A program made the position numbers and the translations under genes. The notes below the pieces were generated by a model. The model was not told the origin of the DNA and ran no database searches. It was given only the letters and a program-made list of their open reading frames with translations. From positions 5,584,501 through 5,648,500 of the forward strand of contig NZ_AP023243.1 in the NCBI RefSeq assembly GCF_016756495.1: 64,000 nucleotides of DNA. Reading direction: 5' to 3'. This DNA comes from Mesorhizobium sp. 113-3-3. GTDB lineage: Bacteria; Pseudomonadota; Alphaproteobacteria; Rhizobiales; Rhizobiaceae. Below are positions 27,140-35,517 of this stretch, one piece after another. Each line of letters begins with the position of its first letter. The first letter of the stretch is position 1.

Positions 27140-27799
27140 CTATCTCTCGATCTTGCCGTAACGGCGTTCCAGCCAGCGCAGCAGCACGACCGAACAAAGG
27201 CTGATGGCGAGGAAGAAGGCGCCGACCAGTGTGATCGGCTCGATGTAGCGATAGTAGGTGTTGGCGACGCTCTTCGCCTGGTTCATCAGCTCCAGCACGG
27301 TGATCGCCGAGAGCAGCGGCGTCTCCTTGAACATGGCGATGAAATAGTTGGCCAGCGCCGGGATCATCGGCGGAATCGCCTGCGGGATGATGATGTGCGT
27401 CCAGGTCTGCCGGGCAGAGAGATTGCAAGCCTTGGCGGCCTCCCACTGGCCACGCGGCACATTGTCGATGCCGGCGCGGTAGACTTCCGCCGTGTAGGTG
27501 CCGTAGTGCAGCCCAAGTCCGATGACGCCGGCGACGAGCGGCGGAAGCAGGATGCCGATGTCGGGCAGCACATAGAAGATGAAATAGAGCTGCACCAGAA
27601 GCGGTGTGCCCCGAATGAATTCGGCGCCCCAGCCGACGGTGCGCGACAGCGCCTTGTTGGGCGAGCGGCGCGCCAGTGCAATGCCGAGCCCGACAATTGC
27701 CGCCAGCACCGAGCCGAGCAGCGTCGCCAGGATGGTGATCTTCACCCCCTGGATCAGCGTCGGCAGGATCTGCCGGACAAAATCCCAATCCCATTCCAT
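27140..27799 (-). CDS. ehuD: Ectoine/hydroxyectoine ABC transporter permease EhuD
   Basis: Inner-membrane permease of 219 residues of the polar-amino-acid (HisM/GlnP) class. The ATG at 27799 (MEWDWDFV) is chosen because it overlaps the ehuC stop by one base; the longer frame reads back into ehuC. The EAA loop is EAAKACNLSARQTWTHIIIPQA. Together with EhuC it forms the channel of the ectoine importer. Confidence 0.92.
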   Translation of the reverse strand: MEWDWDFVRQILPTLIQGVKITILATLLGSVLAAIVGLGIALARRSPNKALSRTVGWGAEFIRGTPLLVQLYFIFYVLPDIGILLPPLVAGVIGLGLHYGTYTAEVYRAGIDNVPRGQWEAAKACNLSARQTWTHIIIPQAIPPMIPALANYFIAMFKETPLLSAITVLELMNQAKSVANTYYRYIEPITLVGAFFLAISLCSVVLLRWLERRYGKIER

Positions 27800-28458
27800 C
27801 AGGCGCGCACCCCGTCCAGGCCGCGCGCCATGCGGCGCTCCAGCGAGCGCACACCCCATGAAATGAGCAGCGCCAGGATGAAATAGATGACCAGGATGGT
27901 GGTGAACGGCACCATGGTGTTGCCGGTCTGGGCGCGCACCACCTGCGCCTGGAAGGTCAGGTCGGCAAGCGAGATCAGCGAGACCACCGAGGTCGCCTTG
28001 AGCAGTTCGATGGCGTTGTTGCCGAAGGTCGGCAGCATCACCAGAAAGGCCTGCGGCAGGATGACGTGGCGCAGGCCCTGCCAGCGGCCGAGATTGAGGG
28101 CGATGCAGGCCTCATGCTGTTCGCGGCCGATCGACTGCACGGCGCCGCGCACCACTTCGGCGGCATAGGCGCCGACATTCAGGCCCAGCGCCAGCACGCC
28201 GGCCTGCAGCGGGGTCAGTTCGAGGCCGATCAGCGGCAGCACGAAATAGGCGAAGAACAGCTGCACGAAGATCGAGGTGCCGCGGAAGAATTCGATATAG
28301 GCTGTGGCGAGCGCCCGCAGCAGAAAGAAGCGTGACAGCCGCCCCATGCCGGCCAGAAAAGCCATGATCAGGGCAAGCACCGACCCCATCAGCGTCAGCT
28401 CGATGGTGACAAGCGCTCCCTGCAATATCAGGCCTAGATAGCCGGACCACTGGGTCAT
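27799..28458 (-). CDS. ehuC: Ectoine/hydroxyectoine ABC transporter permease EhuC
   Basis: 219-residue HisQ-type permease with about five membrane segments and an EAA loop (HEACIALNLGRWQGLRHVILPQA). It is preceded by a 213-bp gap carrying mosaic hairpins that separates it from ehuB. It is coupled to ehuD by a one-base stop/start overlap. Confidence 0.92.
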   Translation of the reverse strand: MTQWSGYLGLILQGALVTIELTLMGSVLALIMAFLAGMGRLSRFFLLRALATAYIEFFRGTSIFVQLFFAYFVLPLIGLELTPLQAGVLALGLNVGAYAAEVVRGAVQSIGREQHEACIALNLGRWQGLRHVILPQAFLVMLPTFGNNAIELLKATSVVSLISLADLTFQAQVVRAQTGNTMVPFTTILVIYFILALLISWGVRSLERRMARGLDGVRA

Positions 28459-28488
28459 GTAGATTCCAACGTTTGATCTTGGTCCCTT

Positions 28489-28665
28489 CTCCCCGTTTCA
28501 CGGGGAGTTGAGGAGCGGTCCGCGTAGCGGGCGAAAAGCCAATTGCTTGGCTTTTCGAGCGACGAAAGCCGGCAGGCAGATGAGGGGCAGCGAGAACTTA
28601 TGAAGGTATGCGCCGCCCCTCATCCGCCCCTTCGGGGCACCTTCTCCCCGTGAACGGGGAGAAGG
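28489..28665. repeat. Mosaic of inverted repeats between ehuC and ehuB
   Basis: Several perfect stems lie in tandem: CTCCCCG/CGGGGAG (28489-28507), CGAAAAGCCAA/TTGGCTTTTCG with a TTGC loop (28532-28557), GATGAGGGGC/GCCCCTCATC (28579-28624), GCCCCTTCGGGGC, and CCTTCTCCCCG/CGGGGAGAAGG with a TGAA loop (28640-28665). The last begins seven bases beyond the ehuB stop. It resembles rhizobial intergenic mosaic elements and may stabilise the ehuAB messenger or attenuate transcription into ehuC. Confidence 0.8.
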
Positions 28666-28671
28666 CAAAAG

Positions 28672-29523
28672 TCATTTCGCCGAGCAGAGCTTGTCGCGTG
28701 TCGTCGACATGGCGGCGGCGGCCGAGAAACCGTATGGCTCGATGATCTTGGCAAATTCGCCCGACTTCTTCATCTTGGCGAGCTCGACGTCGAAGGCGTC
28801 GCGCAGCGCTTCGTCGCCCTTCTTGAAGGCGGCGCCGTCGCAATAGACCGGGGCGCCCTGCACCGGTGCGATGACTTCGAGGTTCGGGTCATTGGCCTTC
28901 TTCATCAGATCGTTGATCGACAGGACAGGCAGCGAATAGGCGTCGATGCGGCCGTCCTGCACCATCTTCAGGCCGCTCTGGCCGTCCGGCACGACGATGA
29001 CGCGTTCGCGCGGCACGCCGGCGTTGAGCGCCAGCTTCTCCTCGGTGCCGCCGCCGGGCGCGCCGATGGTGGCCGACGTGTCCTTGGCGACGTCCTCGTA
29101 GCTCTTGAAACCCTTCGGATTGCCCTTCTTAACCAGCATCGCCTCGGCGTCGCAAAGCACCGGTTCGGAATAGGCGACAGCCGCGCAACGCTCGGGCTTC
29201 ATGAACAGGCCGGCGGTGACGACGTCGAAGCGGCCGGCCTTCAAGCCGGGGATCATGGCGCCATATTCCGAGATCGAGGCGACGATGTCGCCGACGCCGA
29301 GCCGCTTGAAGATCTCGCGCGCCACATCGGGCGCCGCGCCCGAAACCTTGCCGTCGGCGGCGACCGCCGTGTAGGGCGGCTCATTGGCGATGGCGACACG
29401 GGCGAAGCCTTGCGACTTCAGCTGCTCGAGCTTGCTGTCCTCGGCCGAGCCCGGGATCGAGGCGGCCAGAACCGTCGTCAGTGCCACGCCGGCGACGCCG
29501 GCCAGAATGCCAAGTTTCTTCAT
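28672..29523 (-). CDS. ehuB: Ectoine/hydroxyectoine-binding periplasmic protein EhuB
   Basis: 283-residue periplasmic receptor for ectoine and 5-hydroxyectoine. A signal peptide (MKKLGILAGVAGVALTTVLA... to about residue 25) is followed by an amino-acid-class type II binding fold. Likely ligand-cage residues are visible in ANEPPYTAV, SEYGAM and AGLFMKPER, equivalent to the aromatic/Glu/Arg cage described for EhuB. The ATG at 29523 is chosen with GGAGTT nine bases upstream; a TTG three codons earlier is less likely. Confidence 0.92.
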   Translation of the reverse strand: MKKLGILAGVAGVALTTVLAASIPGSAEDSKLEQLKSQGFARVAIANEPPYTAVAADGKVSGAAPDVAREIFKRLGVGDIVASISEYGAMIPGLKAGRFDVVTAGLFMKPERCAAVAYSEPVLCDAEAMLVKKGNPKGFKSYEDVAKDTSATIGAPGGGTEEKLALNAGVPRERVIVVPDGQSGLKMVQDGRIDAYSLPVLSINDLMKKANDPNLEVIAPVQGAPVYCDGAAFKKGDEALRDAFDVELAKMKKSGEFAKIIEPYGFSAAAAMSTTRDKLCSAK

Positions 29524-29587
29524 TGTTCCCAACTCCTTGTTTCTTGTCTTGGTTTGTCTGGGGCGTTCTTCCGCCCCCGCAAAGCGG

Positions 29588-30373
29588 TCAGACGCGATGT
29601 CCGGCCGCGATGATCTTCTTCAGGAAGCCTTGCGTGCGCTCCTGCTTGGGATTGCGGAAAATCTCGTCGGGTTTGCCTTCCTCGACGATCTTGCCGCGAT
29701 CGAAGAACAGCACCCGGTCGGCAAAGTCGTGGGCAAACCCCATCTCGTGGGTGACCAGAAGCATGGTCATGTCGGTCTCGGCGCAAAGCCGCCACAGGAC
29801 GTTGAGCACCTCCTCGACCAGTTCCGGATCGAGCGCCGACGTCACCTCGTCGAACAGCATGATTTTCGGCTGCAGAGCGAGTGCGCGGGCGATCGCCACG
29901 CGCTGCTTCTGGCCGCCGGACAGTTGCGCCGGCATCGCCTTGGCCTTGTCGGCCATGCCGACCATGTCGAGCAGTTCCATCGCCCGCTTTTCGGCGGCGG
30001 CGCGCGGCGTGCCCTTGGTCAGCATCGGCGCCAGCGTCACATTGTCGATGACGCTCTTGTGCGGAAACAGGTTGAACAGCTGAAAGACCATGCCGATTTT
30101 CTGGCGCATCCGCGCCAGATGCCGCTCGTCGGCGGGCAACAGCTGGCCGTTGCGCTCCATATGGTAGAGGTGCTCGCCCTCGATCTGGATGTGGCCGCCG
30201 TCGATGCGCTCCAACGTCATCAGGATGCGCAGGATCGTCGTCTTGCCCGAGCCGGACGGACCGATCAGCGCCAGCTTCTCGCGCGGCATGACTTGCATCG
30301 ACAGGCCGTCGAGCACTTTGAACGAGCCAAAGCTCTTCGAGATGGCATCGACCTTGATGATGGGTGCGGACAA
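29588..30373 (-). CDS. ehuA: Ectoine/hydroxyectoine ABC transporter ATP-binding protein EhuA
   Basis: 261-residue GlnQ/HisP-type ATPase. Walker A is GPSGSGKTT, the signature LSGGQKQRVAIARAL and Walker B IMLFDEVTSALD. The only sensible start is a TTG (30373-30371, protein MSAPIIKVD) with GGGGAAA just upstream; the next ATG falls after the first ABC strand. It is the first gene of the ehu-eut operon, downstream of a promoter region with clear dyads. Confidence 0.92.
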   Translation of the reverse strand: MSAPIIKVDAISKSFGSFKVLDGLSMQVMPREKLALIGPSGSGKTTILRILMTLERIDGGHIQIEGEHLYHMERNGQLLPADERHLARMRQKIGMVFQLFNLFPHKSVIDNVTLAPMLTKGTPRAAAEKRAMELLDMVGMADKAKAMPAQLSGGQKQRVAIARALALQPKIMLFDEVTSALDPELVEEVLNVLWRLCAETDMTMLLVTHEMGFAHDFADRVLFFDRGKIVEEGKPDEIFRNPKQERTQGFLKKIIAAGHRV

Positions 30374-30409
30374 ATGAATTTCCCCGTGCTGGAGAAGCCT
30401 GTGCCCTTA

Positions 30410-30470
30410 ACGATGCGGAACGCGCCAAATCATGTCAATTGGGAAAATAATATCATGACAATATTTCCCA
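30410..30470 (-). promoter_or_regulatory. Promoter and candidate EnuR operator of the ehu-eut operon
   Basis: On the minus strand a perfect -35 hexamer TTGACA lies at 30438-30433; the -10 at 17-bp spacing (30415-30410, CATCGT) is poor. Just upstream are an inverted repeat TGGGAAA (30440-30446) / TTTCCCA (30464-30470) and direct repeats CATGTCAAT (30431) / CATGACAAT (30454). EnuR-type MocR regulators bind direct and inverted repeats next to the -35, so this is the expected control site for ectoine induction. Confidence 0.55.
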
Positions 30471-30512
30471 TTCCGCACAATTGTTGAGCAATCGGGGCCA
30501 AGGAGTGCGCCG

Positions 30513-31898
30513 CTAGATGGCAAGCAGCAGATGCTCGGGATCGCCAAGCAAGAGCTTGGTGACAACGCCGAGGCCGGCGCGCAGTTCCCCTTCGGTGGTC
30601 GAGCCCAGCGAGATGCGCACCGCCGGATGCCAGGGCGCATCCGAAATGCGGAAGGATGTGCCGGGTGCAATCGCCACGCCCTGCAGCCGGGCCTGCGCGA
30701 CAAAGCCCTCCTCGGCGCGGTCGTCGGGCAGTTGCAGCCAGACATGCAGCCCGTCGCGCCGGGCGCGGTAGTCGATCCCTGCAAGCACTTGCGCCGCGAT
30801 GTCCTGCCGCCGCCGAAGAGCGGTGCGCTGCCAGCGCACCAGGTCCATCGCGGTACCGTCGGTCACCCATTTGGTGGCGATCTCGGCCACCAGCGGCGTC
30901 GCCATCCAGTTGGAAACCAGGTGCCGGTTGGCGACAGCGGCGACATAGCGGTCGGGCGCGGCGAGGTAGCCGATGCGCAGGCCGGGCACGGTGATCTTGG
31001 TGAAAGAGGTGACGTAGAGCGTGCGTTCCGGCGCGAAAGCCGAGACCGGCGGCGGCCGGTCCTCGACCAACGGCCCCAGCACATCGTTCTCGATGATGGC
31101 GATGTCGTGCTTGCGTGCAACCGCGGCGATCTCCTCGCGCCGCCGTGCATCCATCAGCGTCGCCGTCGGGTTGATCACCGAGGGCTGCACGAACACCGCG
31201 CGGATGTCGGAAAGCCGGCAGGCCTCGTCCAGCGCCTCCGGGATCAGGCCATTGTCATCGATCGGCAGGCCTTGGAGGTTGAAGCCCAGATAGCGCGCCA
31301 GCGGCACCAGCGTGTGGTGGCCGATCGCCTCGGTGGCGACGGTCGATCCCGGCGGCGCCACGCTCATCAGCGCTACCGTCATGCCGGCGGTGGCGCCATT
31401 GGTCAGGCTGATGTTCTGCGCGGAAGCATCGAGCCCGCACAGTTTCAGCCATTCGACCGCCACGGCGCGATGGCGGGGAAACACCATGTTGGGCCGGAAG
31501 GACAGGGCCGAACTCGACGGCAGGTTTTCTGCCAGCCAGCCCAGCGCCTGCTTCAGCCGCTCTAGATGCATCGGCTCGCAGACCGGCTTCAGGATGGAGA
31601 GGTCGATGACCTCGCCAAGACGCTCCGGCAGATAGGGCGGTTCCGGCTCGCGGCGCTGCGTCTGGACGAAGCTGCCGCGGCCGATCTCACCCGAAATCAG
31701 GCCGCGCCGGATCAATTCCTCATAGGCGCGGCTGACCGTCTGCACCGATAGCTTGAGGTCGTCGGCCAGCCGTCGATGCGTTGGCAGCCGCGCGCCATTG
31801 GCCAAACGCCCGTCATGGATGGCGCGCGCGAACTGGTCGGCCAGCGATTGATAGGCCGGCCGCCTTATGAGCGCGGGATCGGGTTGCCACAATGTCAT
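30513..31898 (-). CDS. enuR: MocR/GntR-type regulator of ectoine catabolism (EnuR)
   Basis: 461-residue fusion of a GntR winged helix-turn-helix (about residues 15-78, RLADDLKLSVQTVSRAY) and a fold-type-I aminotransferase domain. The PLP lysine is K301 (SFTKITVPGLRIGY). In Ruegeria pomeroyi EnuR the equivalent lysine-bound PLP reacts with the inducers N-alpha-acetyl-diaminobutyrate and diaminobutyrate and relieves repression. Position upstream of ehuA on the same strand and next to asnC is the usual layout. Confidence 0.92.
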   Translation of the reverse strand: MTLWQPDPALIRRPAYQSLADQFARAIHDGRLANGARLPTHRRLADDLKLSVQTVSRAYEELIRRGLISGEIGRGSFVQTQRREPEPPYLPERLGEVIDLSILKPVCEPMHLERLKQALGWLAENLPSSSALSFRPNMVFPRHRAVAVEWLKLCGLDASAQNISLTNGATAGMTVALMSVAPPGSTVATEAIGHHTLVPLARYLGFNLQGLPIDDNGLIPEALDEACRLSDIRAVFVQPSVINPTATLMDARRREEIAAVARKHDIAIIENDVLGPLVEDRPPPVSAFAPERTLYVTSFTKITVPGLRIGYLAAPDRYVAAVANRHLVSNWMATPLVAEIATKWVTDGTAMDLVRWQRTALRRRQDIAAQVLAGIDYRARRDGLHVWLQLPDDRAEEGFVAQARLQGVAIAPGTSFRISDAPWHPAVRISLGSTTEGELRAGLGVVTKLLLGDPEHLLLAI

Positions 31899-31981
31899 GA
31901 CTTATTAGAGATCGAAATCAGTGCAATTGACAATCGAAATAATGCGCCATCATGGTACTGTTGACGAAAAAGTGGGCCCTG

Positions 31982-32473
31982 ATGACTGCTGCGAAACTCG
32001 ACGCCATCGACCTCAAAATCCTCGACGCCATCCAGCGCGACGGGCGCATCACCAAGCTGGCGCTGGCCGAACAGGTCGGGCTGTCGCCGACGCCGTGCTG
32101 GATGCGGCTGCGCAAGCTGGAGAAGGCCGGCATCGTTTCGGGCTATCACGCAAGGATCGCCATGCGCGTCGTGGCGCCGGTTGCCACCGTGCTGATGGAG
32201 GTGACGCTGGCCAGCCACCGCCAGGCCGATTTCGACCGCTTCGAGCGCGTCATCCGCGACATTCCCGAGATCGTCGCCTGCTGGTCGGTGGGCGGCGGCG
32301 TCGATTATGTGCTCAAAGTGATGGCGCGCGACATCGATGCCTATCAGCGGCTGGTCGACAGCCTGCTCGAGCGCGAGATCGGCATCGACCGCTACTTCAC
32401 CTACATCGTGACCAAGACGGTGAAGGAAGAGATCGCGCTTCCCATCTCCGAGTTGCTGCCGGCGTCGCCGTAA
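31982..32473 (+). CDS. asnC: AsnC/Lrp family regulator of ectoine catabolism
   Basis: 163 residues. An N-terminal helix-turn-helix (DGRITKLALAEQVGLSPTPCWMRLRKLEKAG) is followed by an Lrp-type RAM ligand-binding domain. The start ATG at 31982 gives MTAAKLDAIDLKIL, the usual AsnC N-terminus, so the ATG at 31952 was not used. It is divergent from enuR. In ectoine degraders this gene (asnC/doeX) activates the catabolic genes and binds diaminobutyrate-type ligands. Confidence 0.9.
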   Translation: MTAAKLDAIDLKILDAIQRDGRITKLALAEQVGLSPTPCWMRLRKLEKAGIVSGYHARIAMRVVAPVATVLMEVTLASHRQADFDRFERVIRDIPEIVACWSVGGGVDYVLKVMARDIDAYQRLVDSLLEREIGIDRYFTYIVTKTVKEEIALPISELLPASP

Positions 32474-32602
32474 TGCCGGAGAGATCGTCTGCCGAGACGG
32501 CACAATAGAGAGAATCTCTCTCCTTCAGGGCACCCAAACAGCCTCTCTGTCCGCGCATGGCGGATACTCTCCGGCATCAGACCAAACCGGGAGGCTTCGA
32601 CC

Positions 32603-34096
32603 ATGTCCGCGCATTTCGCCCGCTCGCATCGCCATGAGGCGCTCGACCGCCTCGCCGACCGCCGGCTGCTGCGCGAACTCGCCTATGTCGACGGCCACTG
32701 GACGGCCAGCGAGGCGGCCGAAAGTTTTGAGGTCACCGATCCGGCGACGGGAAGCACGGTCGCCTTCATTGCCGCGCTGGACGCGCGGCAAACGACAAAA
32801 GCGATCGATGCCGCCGCCCGCGCCTTCCCGACCTGGCGATCGCTGCTGCCTCAAGAGCGCTCGAAAATTCTGCGAAAATGGTTCGAGCTGATCATCGCCG
32901 CGAAAGACGACCTCGCTTTGCTGATGACGCTGGAACAGGGCAAGCCGCTGCCGGAATCGCTGGGCGAAATCGATTATGCCGCCTCCTTCGTCGAATGGTA
33001 CGCGGAGGAAGCCAAACGCCTGAACGCCGAGAGCGTCACCAGCCATCTGCCCAACGCTGAAATGATGGTGCGGCGCGAGCCGCTCGGCGTCGTCGGCATC
33101 GTCACGCCGTGGAATTTTCCGTCGGCCATGTTGACCCGAAAGGCGGCCGCCGCCCTTGCCGCCGGCTGCTCCATCGTCGCGCACCCGTCCTCGGAAACGC
33201 CGCTGTCGGCGCTGGCACTGGCCGAGCTTGGCGAGCGCGCCGGCTTGCCGCCCGGCGTCTTCAACATCGTCACCGGCAAGGCCGCGACGATCGTCGGGCG
33301 CATGTGCGAGGACCCACGCGTCCGCGCGATGAGCTTTACCGGCTCGACGGAGATCGGCCGGCTGATCGCCGCGCAGAGTGCCCCGACGATGAAGCGCTTG
33401 GTCATGGAGCTTGGCGGCCACGCCCCGCTGATCGTGTTTGCCGATGCGGATCTCTACAAAGCGGTCAGTATCGCCATAGACGCCAAATTCGCGACATCAG
33501 GCCAGGATTGCCTCGCCGCCAACCGCATCTACGTCCAGCGGCCGATCTACGACCGCTTCTGCGCCGCCTTTGCCAAGCGCATCGAGGCATTGCGGACCGG
33601 CAACGGCCTTGACGACAAGACTGACATCGGGCCGCTGATGCATGAGCGCGCCGTCCAGAAAGTCGAGGAGCAGGTCGCCGATGCCATAGCCCAAGGCGCG
33701 CGATGCCTTGTCGGCGGCAAGCGGCACCCGACCGGGCCGCTGTTCTACCAGCCGACGCTGCTGGCCGACGTTTCCGACGCGGCGCTGATCATGCGCGAGG
33801 AGACTTTTGGACCGGTCGCCGCGGTGACGCCGTTCGACGGCGAGGACGAGGTGATCGCCCGCGCCAACGCCACCGAATATGGCCTGATCGCCTATGTCGT
33901 GACCGAAAACGGCGCCCGCCAGCAGCGCCTGGGCCGCGCGCTCGACTATGGAATGATCGCCATCAACCGGGTGAAGATCACCGGCGCGCCGATCCCGTTC
34001 GGCGGCGTCAAGCAGTCCGGCATCGGCCGCGAGGGCTCGCGCCATGGGCTCGAAGCGTTCACCGATCTCAAGTATCTCTGCCTGGACGTCGCATAA
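32603..34096 (+). CDS. doeC: NAD(P)-dependent aldehyde dehydrogenase (DoeC-like, aspartate-semialdehyde oxidation)
   Basis: 497-residue succinate-semialdehyde-dehydrogenase-like protein. The catalytic Cys is in SGQDCLAANRI, the Glu in MELGGHAPL, and PFGGVKQSGIGREG closes the C-terminus. In ectoine breakdown it oxidises aspartate beta-semialdehyde to aspartate. GGGAGG lies upstream of ATG 32603. Placement between asnC and the diaminobutyrate transaminase supports DoeC rather than GabD. Confidence 0.85.
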   Translation: MSAHFARSHRHEALDRLADRRLLRELAYVDGHWTASEAAESFEVTDPATGSTVAFIAALDARQTTKAIDAAARAFPTWRSLLPQERSKILRKWFELIIAAKDDLALLMTLEQGKPLPESLGEIDYAASFVEWYAEEAKRLNAESVTSHLPNAEMMVRREPLGVVGIVTPWNFPSAMLTRKAAAALAAGCSIVAHPSSETPLSALALAELGERAGLPPGVFNIVTGKAATIVGRMCEDPRVRAMSFTGSTEIGRLIAAQSAPTMKRLVMELGGHAPLIVFADADLYKAVSIAIDAKFATSGQDCLAANRIYVQRPIYDRFCAAFAKRIEALRTGNGLDDKTDIGPLMHERAVQKVEEQVADAIAQGARCLVGGKRHPTGPLFYQPTLLADVSDAALIMREETFGPVAAVTPFDGEDEVIARANATEYGLIAYVVTENGARQQRLGRALDYGMIAINRVKITGAPIPFGGVKQSGIGREGSRHGLEAFTDLKYLCLDVA

Positions 34097-34129
34097 GCTC
34101 GCCCCGGCCACATCTCAAGGAGTAGAAAA

Positions 34130-35509
34130 ATGCTCGACCAGTCCAACGAACTCGCCGCCTGGGATCGCGACCACTTCTTCCATCCCTCGACGCATATGGG
34201 CACGCACGCGCGGGGTGAATCCCCGACCCGCATCATGGCCGGCGGTGAAGGCGTCACCGTCTGGGACAACAATGGCAGGAAGAGCATCGATGCCTTTGCC
34301 GGCCTCTATTGCGTCAATGTCGGCTATGGCCGCCAGAAGATCGCTGATGCCATCGCCACCCAGGCGAAGAACCTTGCCTACTATCACGCCTATGTCGGCC
34401 ACGGCACCGAGGCTTCGATCACGTTGGCCAAGATGATCATCGACCGCGCGCCCAAGGGCATGTCGAGGGTCTATTTCGGCCTCTCCGGCTCGGACGCCAA
34501 CGAGACCAACATCAAGCTGATCTGGTACTACAACAATGTGCTGGGCCGGCCGGAGAAGAAGAAGATCATCTCGCGCTGGCGCGGCTACCACGGCTCGGGC
34601 GTGATGACCGGATCGCTGACCGGGCTCGACCTCTTCCACAACGCCTTCGACCTGCCGCGCGAGCCGATTCTGCATACCGAGGCGCCCTACTATTTCCGCC
34701 GCGCAGACCGCTCAATGAGCGAGGAGCAGTTCTCGCAACACTGCGCCGAGAAGCTTGAGGAGATGATCCTGGCCGAAGGCCCCGAAACCGTCGCCGCCTT
34801 CATCGGCGAGCCGATCCTCGGCACGGGCGGCATCGTGCCGCCGCCCGCCGGCTATTGGGAGAAGATCCAGGCGGTGCTGAACAAGTATGACGTGCTGCTG
34901 GTCGCCGACGAGGTGGTGACGGGCTTTGGCCGGCTGGGCACCATGTTCGGCTCCGACCATTACGGCATCAAGCCGGACCTGATCACCATCGCCAAGGGCC
35001 TTACCTCGGCCTATGCGCCGCTGTCGGGTGTCATCGTCGCCGACAAGGTCTGGCAGGTGCTGGTGCAGGGATCCGACAAGCTCGGCTCGCTCGGCCATGG
35101 CTGGACCTATTCGGCGCATCCGATTTGCGTTGCCGCCGGCGTCGCCAATCTCGAACTGATCGACGAGATGGATCTGGTGACCAATGCCCGTGAGACCGGC
35201 GCCTATTTCCGTGCTGAGCTCGCCACGGCCGTCGGCAGCCACAAGAACGTCGGCGACGTGCGCGGCGACGGCATGCTGGCGGCGGTCGAGTTCGTCGCCG
35301 ACAAGGACGACCGGGTGTTCTTCGACGCTTCGCAGAAGATCGGGCCGCAAGTGGCGACAGCGCTGGCCGCCAGCGGCGTCATCGGCCGCGCCATGCCGCA
35401 GGGCGACATTCTGGGATTCGCGCCGCCGCTCTGCCTGACCCGCGAGGAAGCCGACATCGTTGTTTCGAAGACGGCGGATGCGGTGAAAAGCGTGTTCGCC
35501 AATCTTTGA
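34130..35509 (+). CDS. doeD: L-2,4-diaminobutyrate transaminase (DoeD-like)
   Basis: Class III PLP aminotransferase of 459 residues. The PLP lysine is in ITIAKGLTSAYAPLSG and the aspartate in VADEVVTGFGRLG. It converts the diaminobutyrate released by DoeB to aspartate semialdehyde. A strong AAGGAG site precedes ATG 34130. The gene is 33 bp after doeC, so the two catabolic steps are co-expressed. Confidence 0.88.
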   Translation: MLDQSNELAAWDRDHFFHPSTHMGTHARGESPTRIMAGGEGVTVWDNNGRKSIDAFAGLYCVNVGYGRQKIADAIATQAKNLAYYHAYVGHGTEASITLAKMIIDRAPKGMSRVYFGLSGSDANETNIKLIWYYNNVLGRPEKKKIISRWRGYHGSGVMTGSLTGLDLFHNAFDLPREPILHTEAPYYFRRADRSMSEEQFSQHCAEKLEEMILAEGPETVAAFIGEPILGTGGIVPPPAGYWEKIQAVLNKYDVLLVADEVVTGFGRLGTMFGSDHYGIKPDLITIAKGLTSAYAPLSGVIVADKVWQVLVQGSDKLGSLGHGWTYSAHPICVAAGVANLELIDEMDLVTNARETGAYFRAELATAVGSHKNVGDVRGDGMLAAVEFVADKDDRVFFDASQKIGPQVATALAASGVIGRAMPQGDILGFAPPLCLTREEADIVVSKTADAVKSVFANL

Positions 35510-35517
35510 GATCGACG

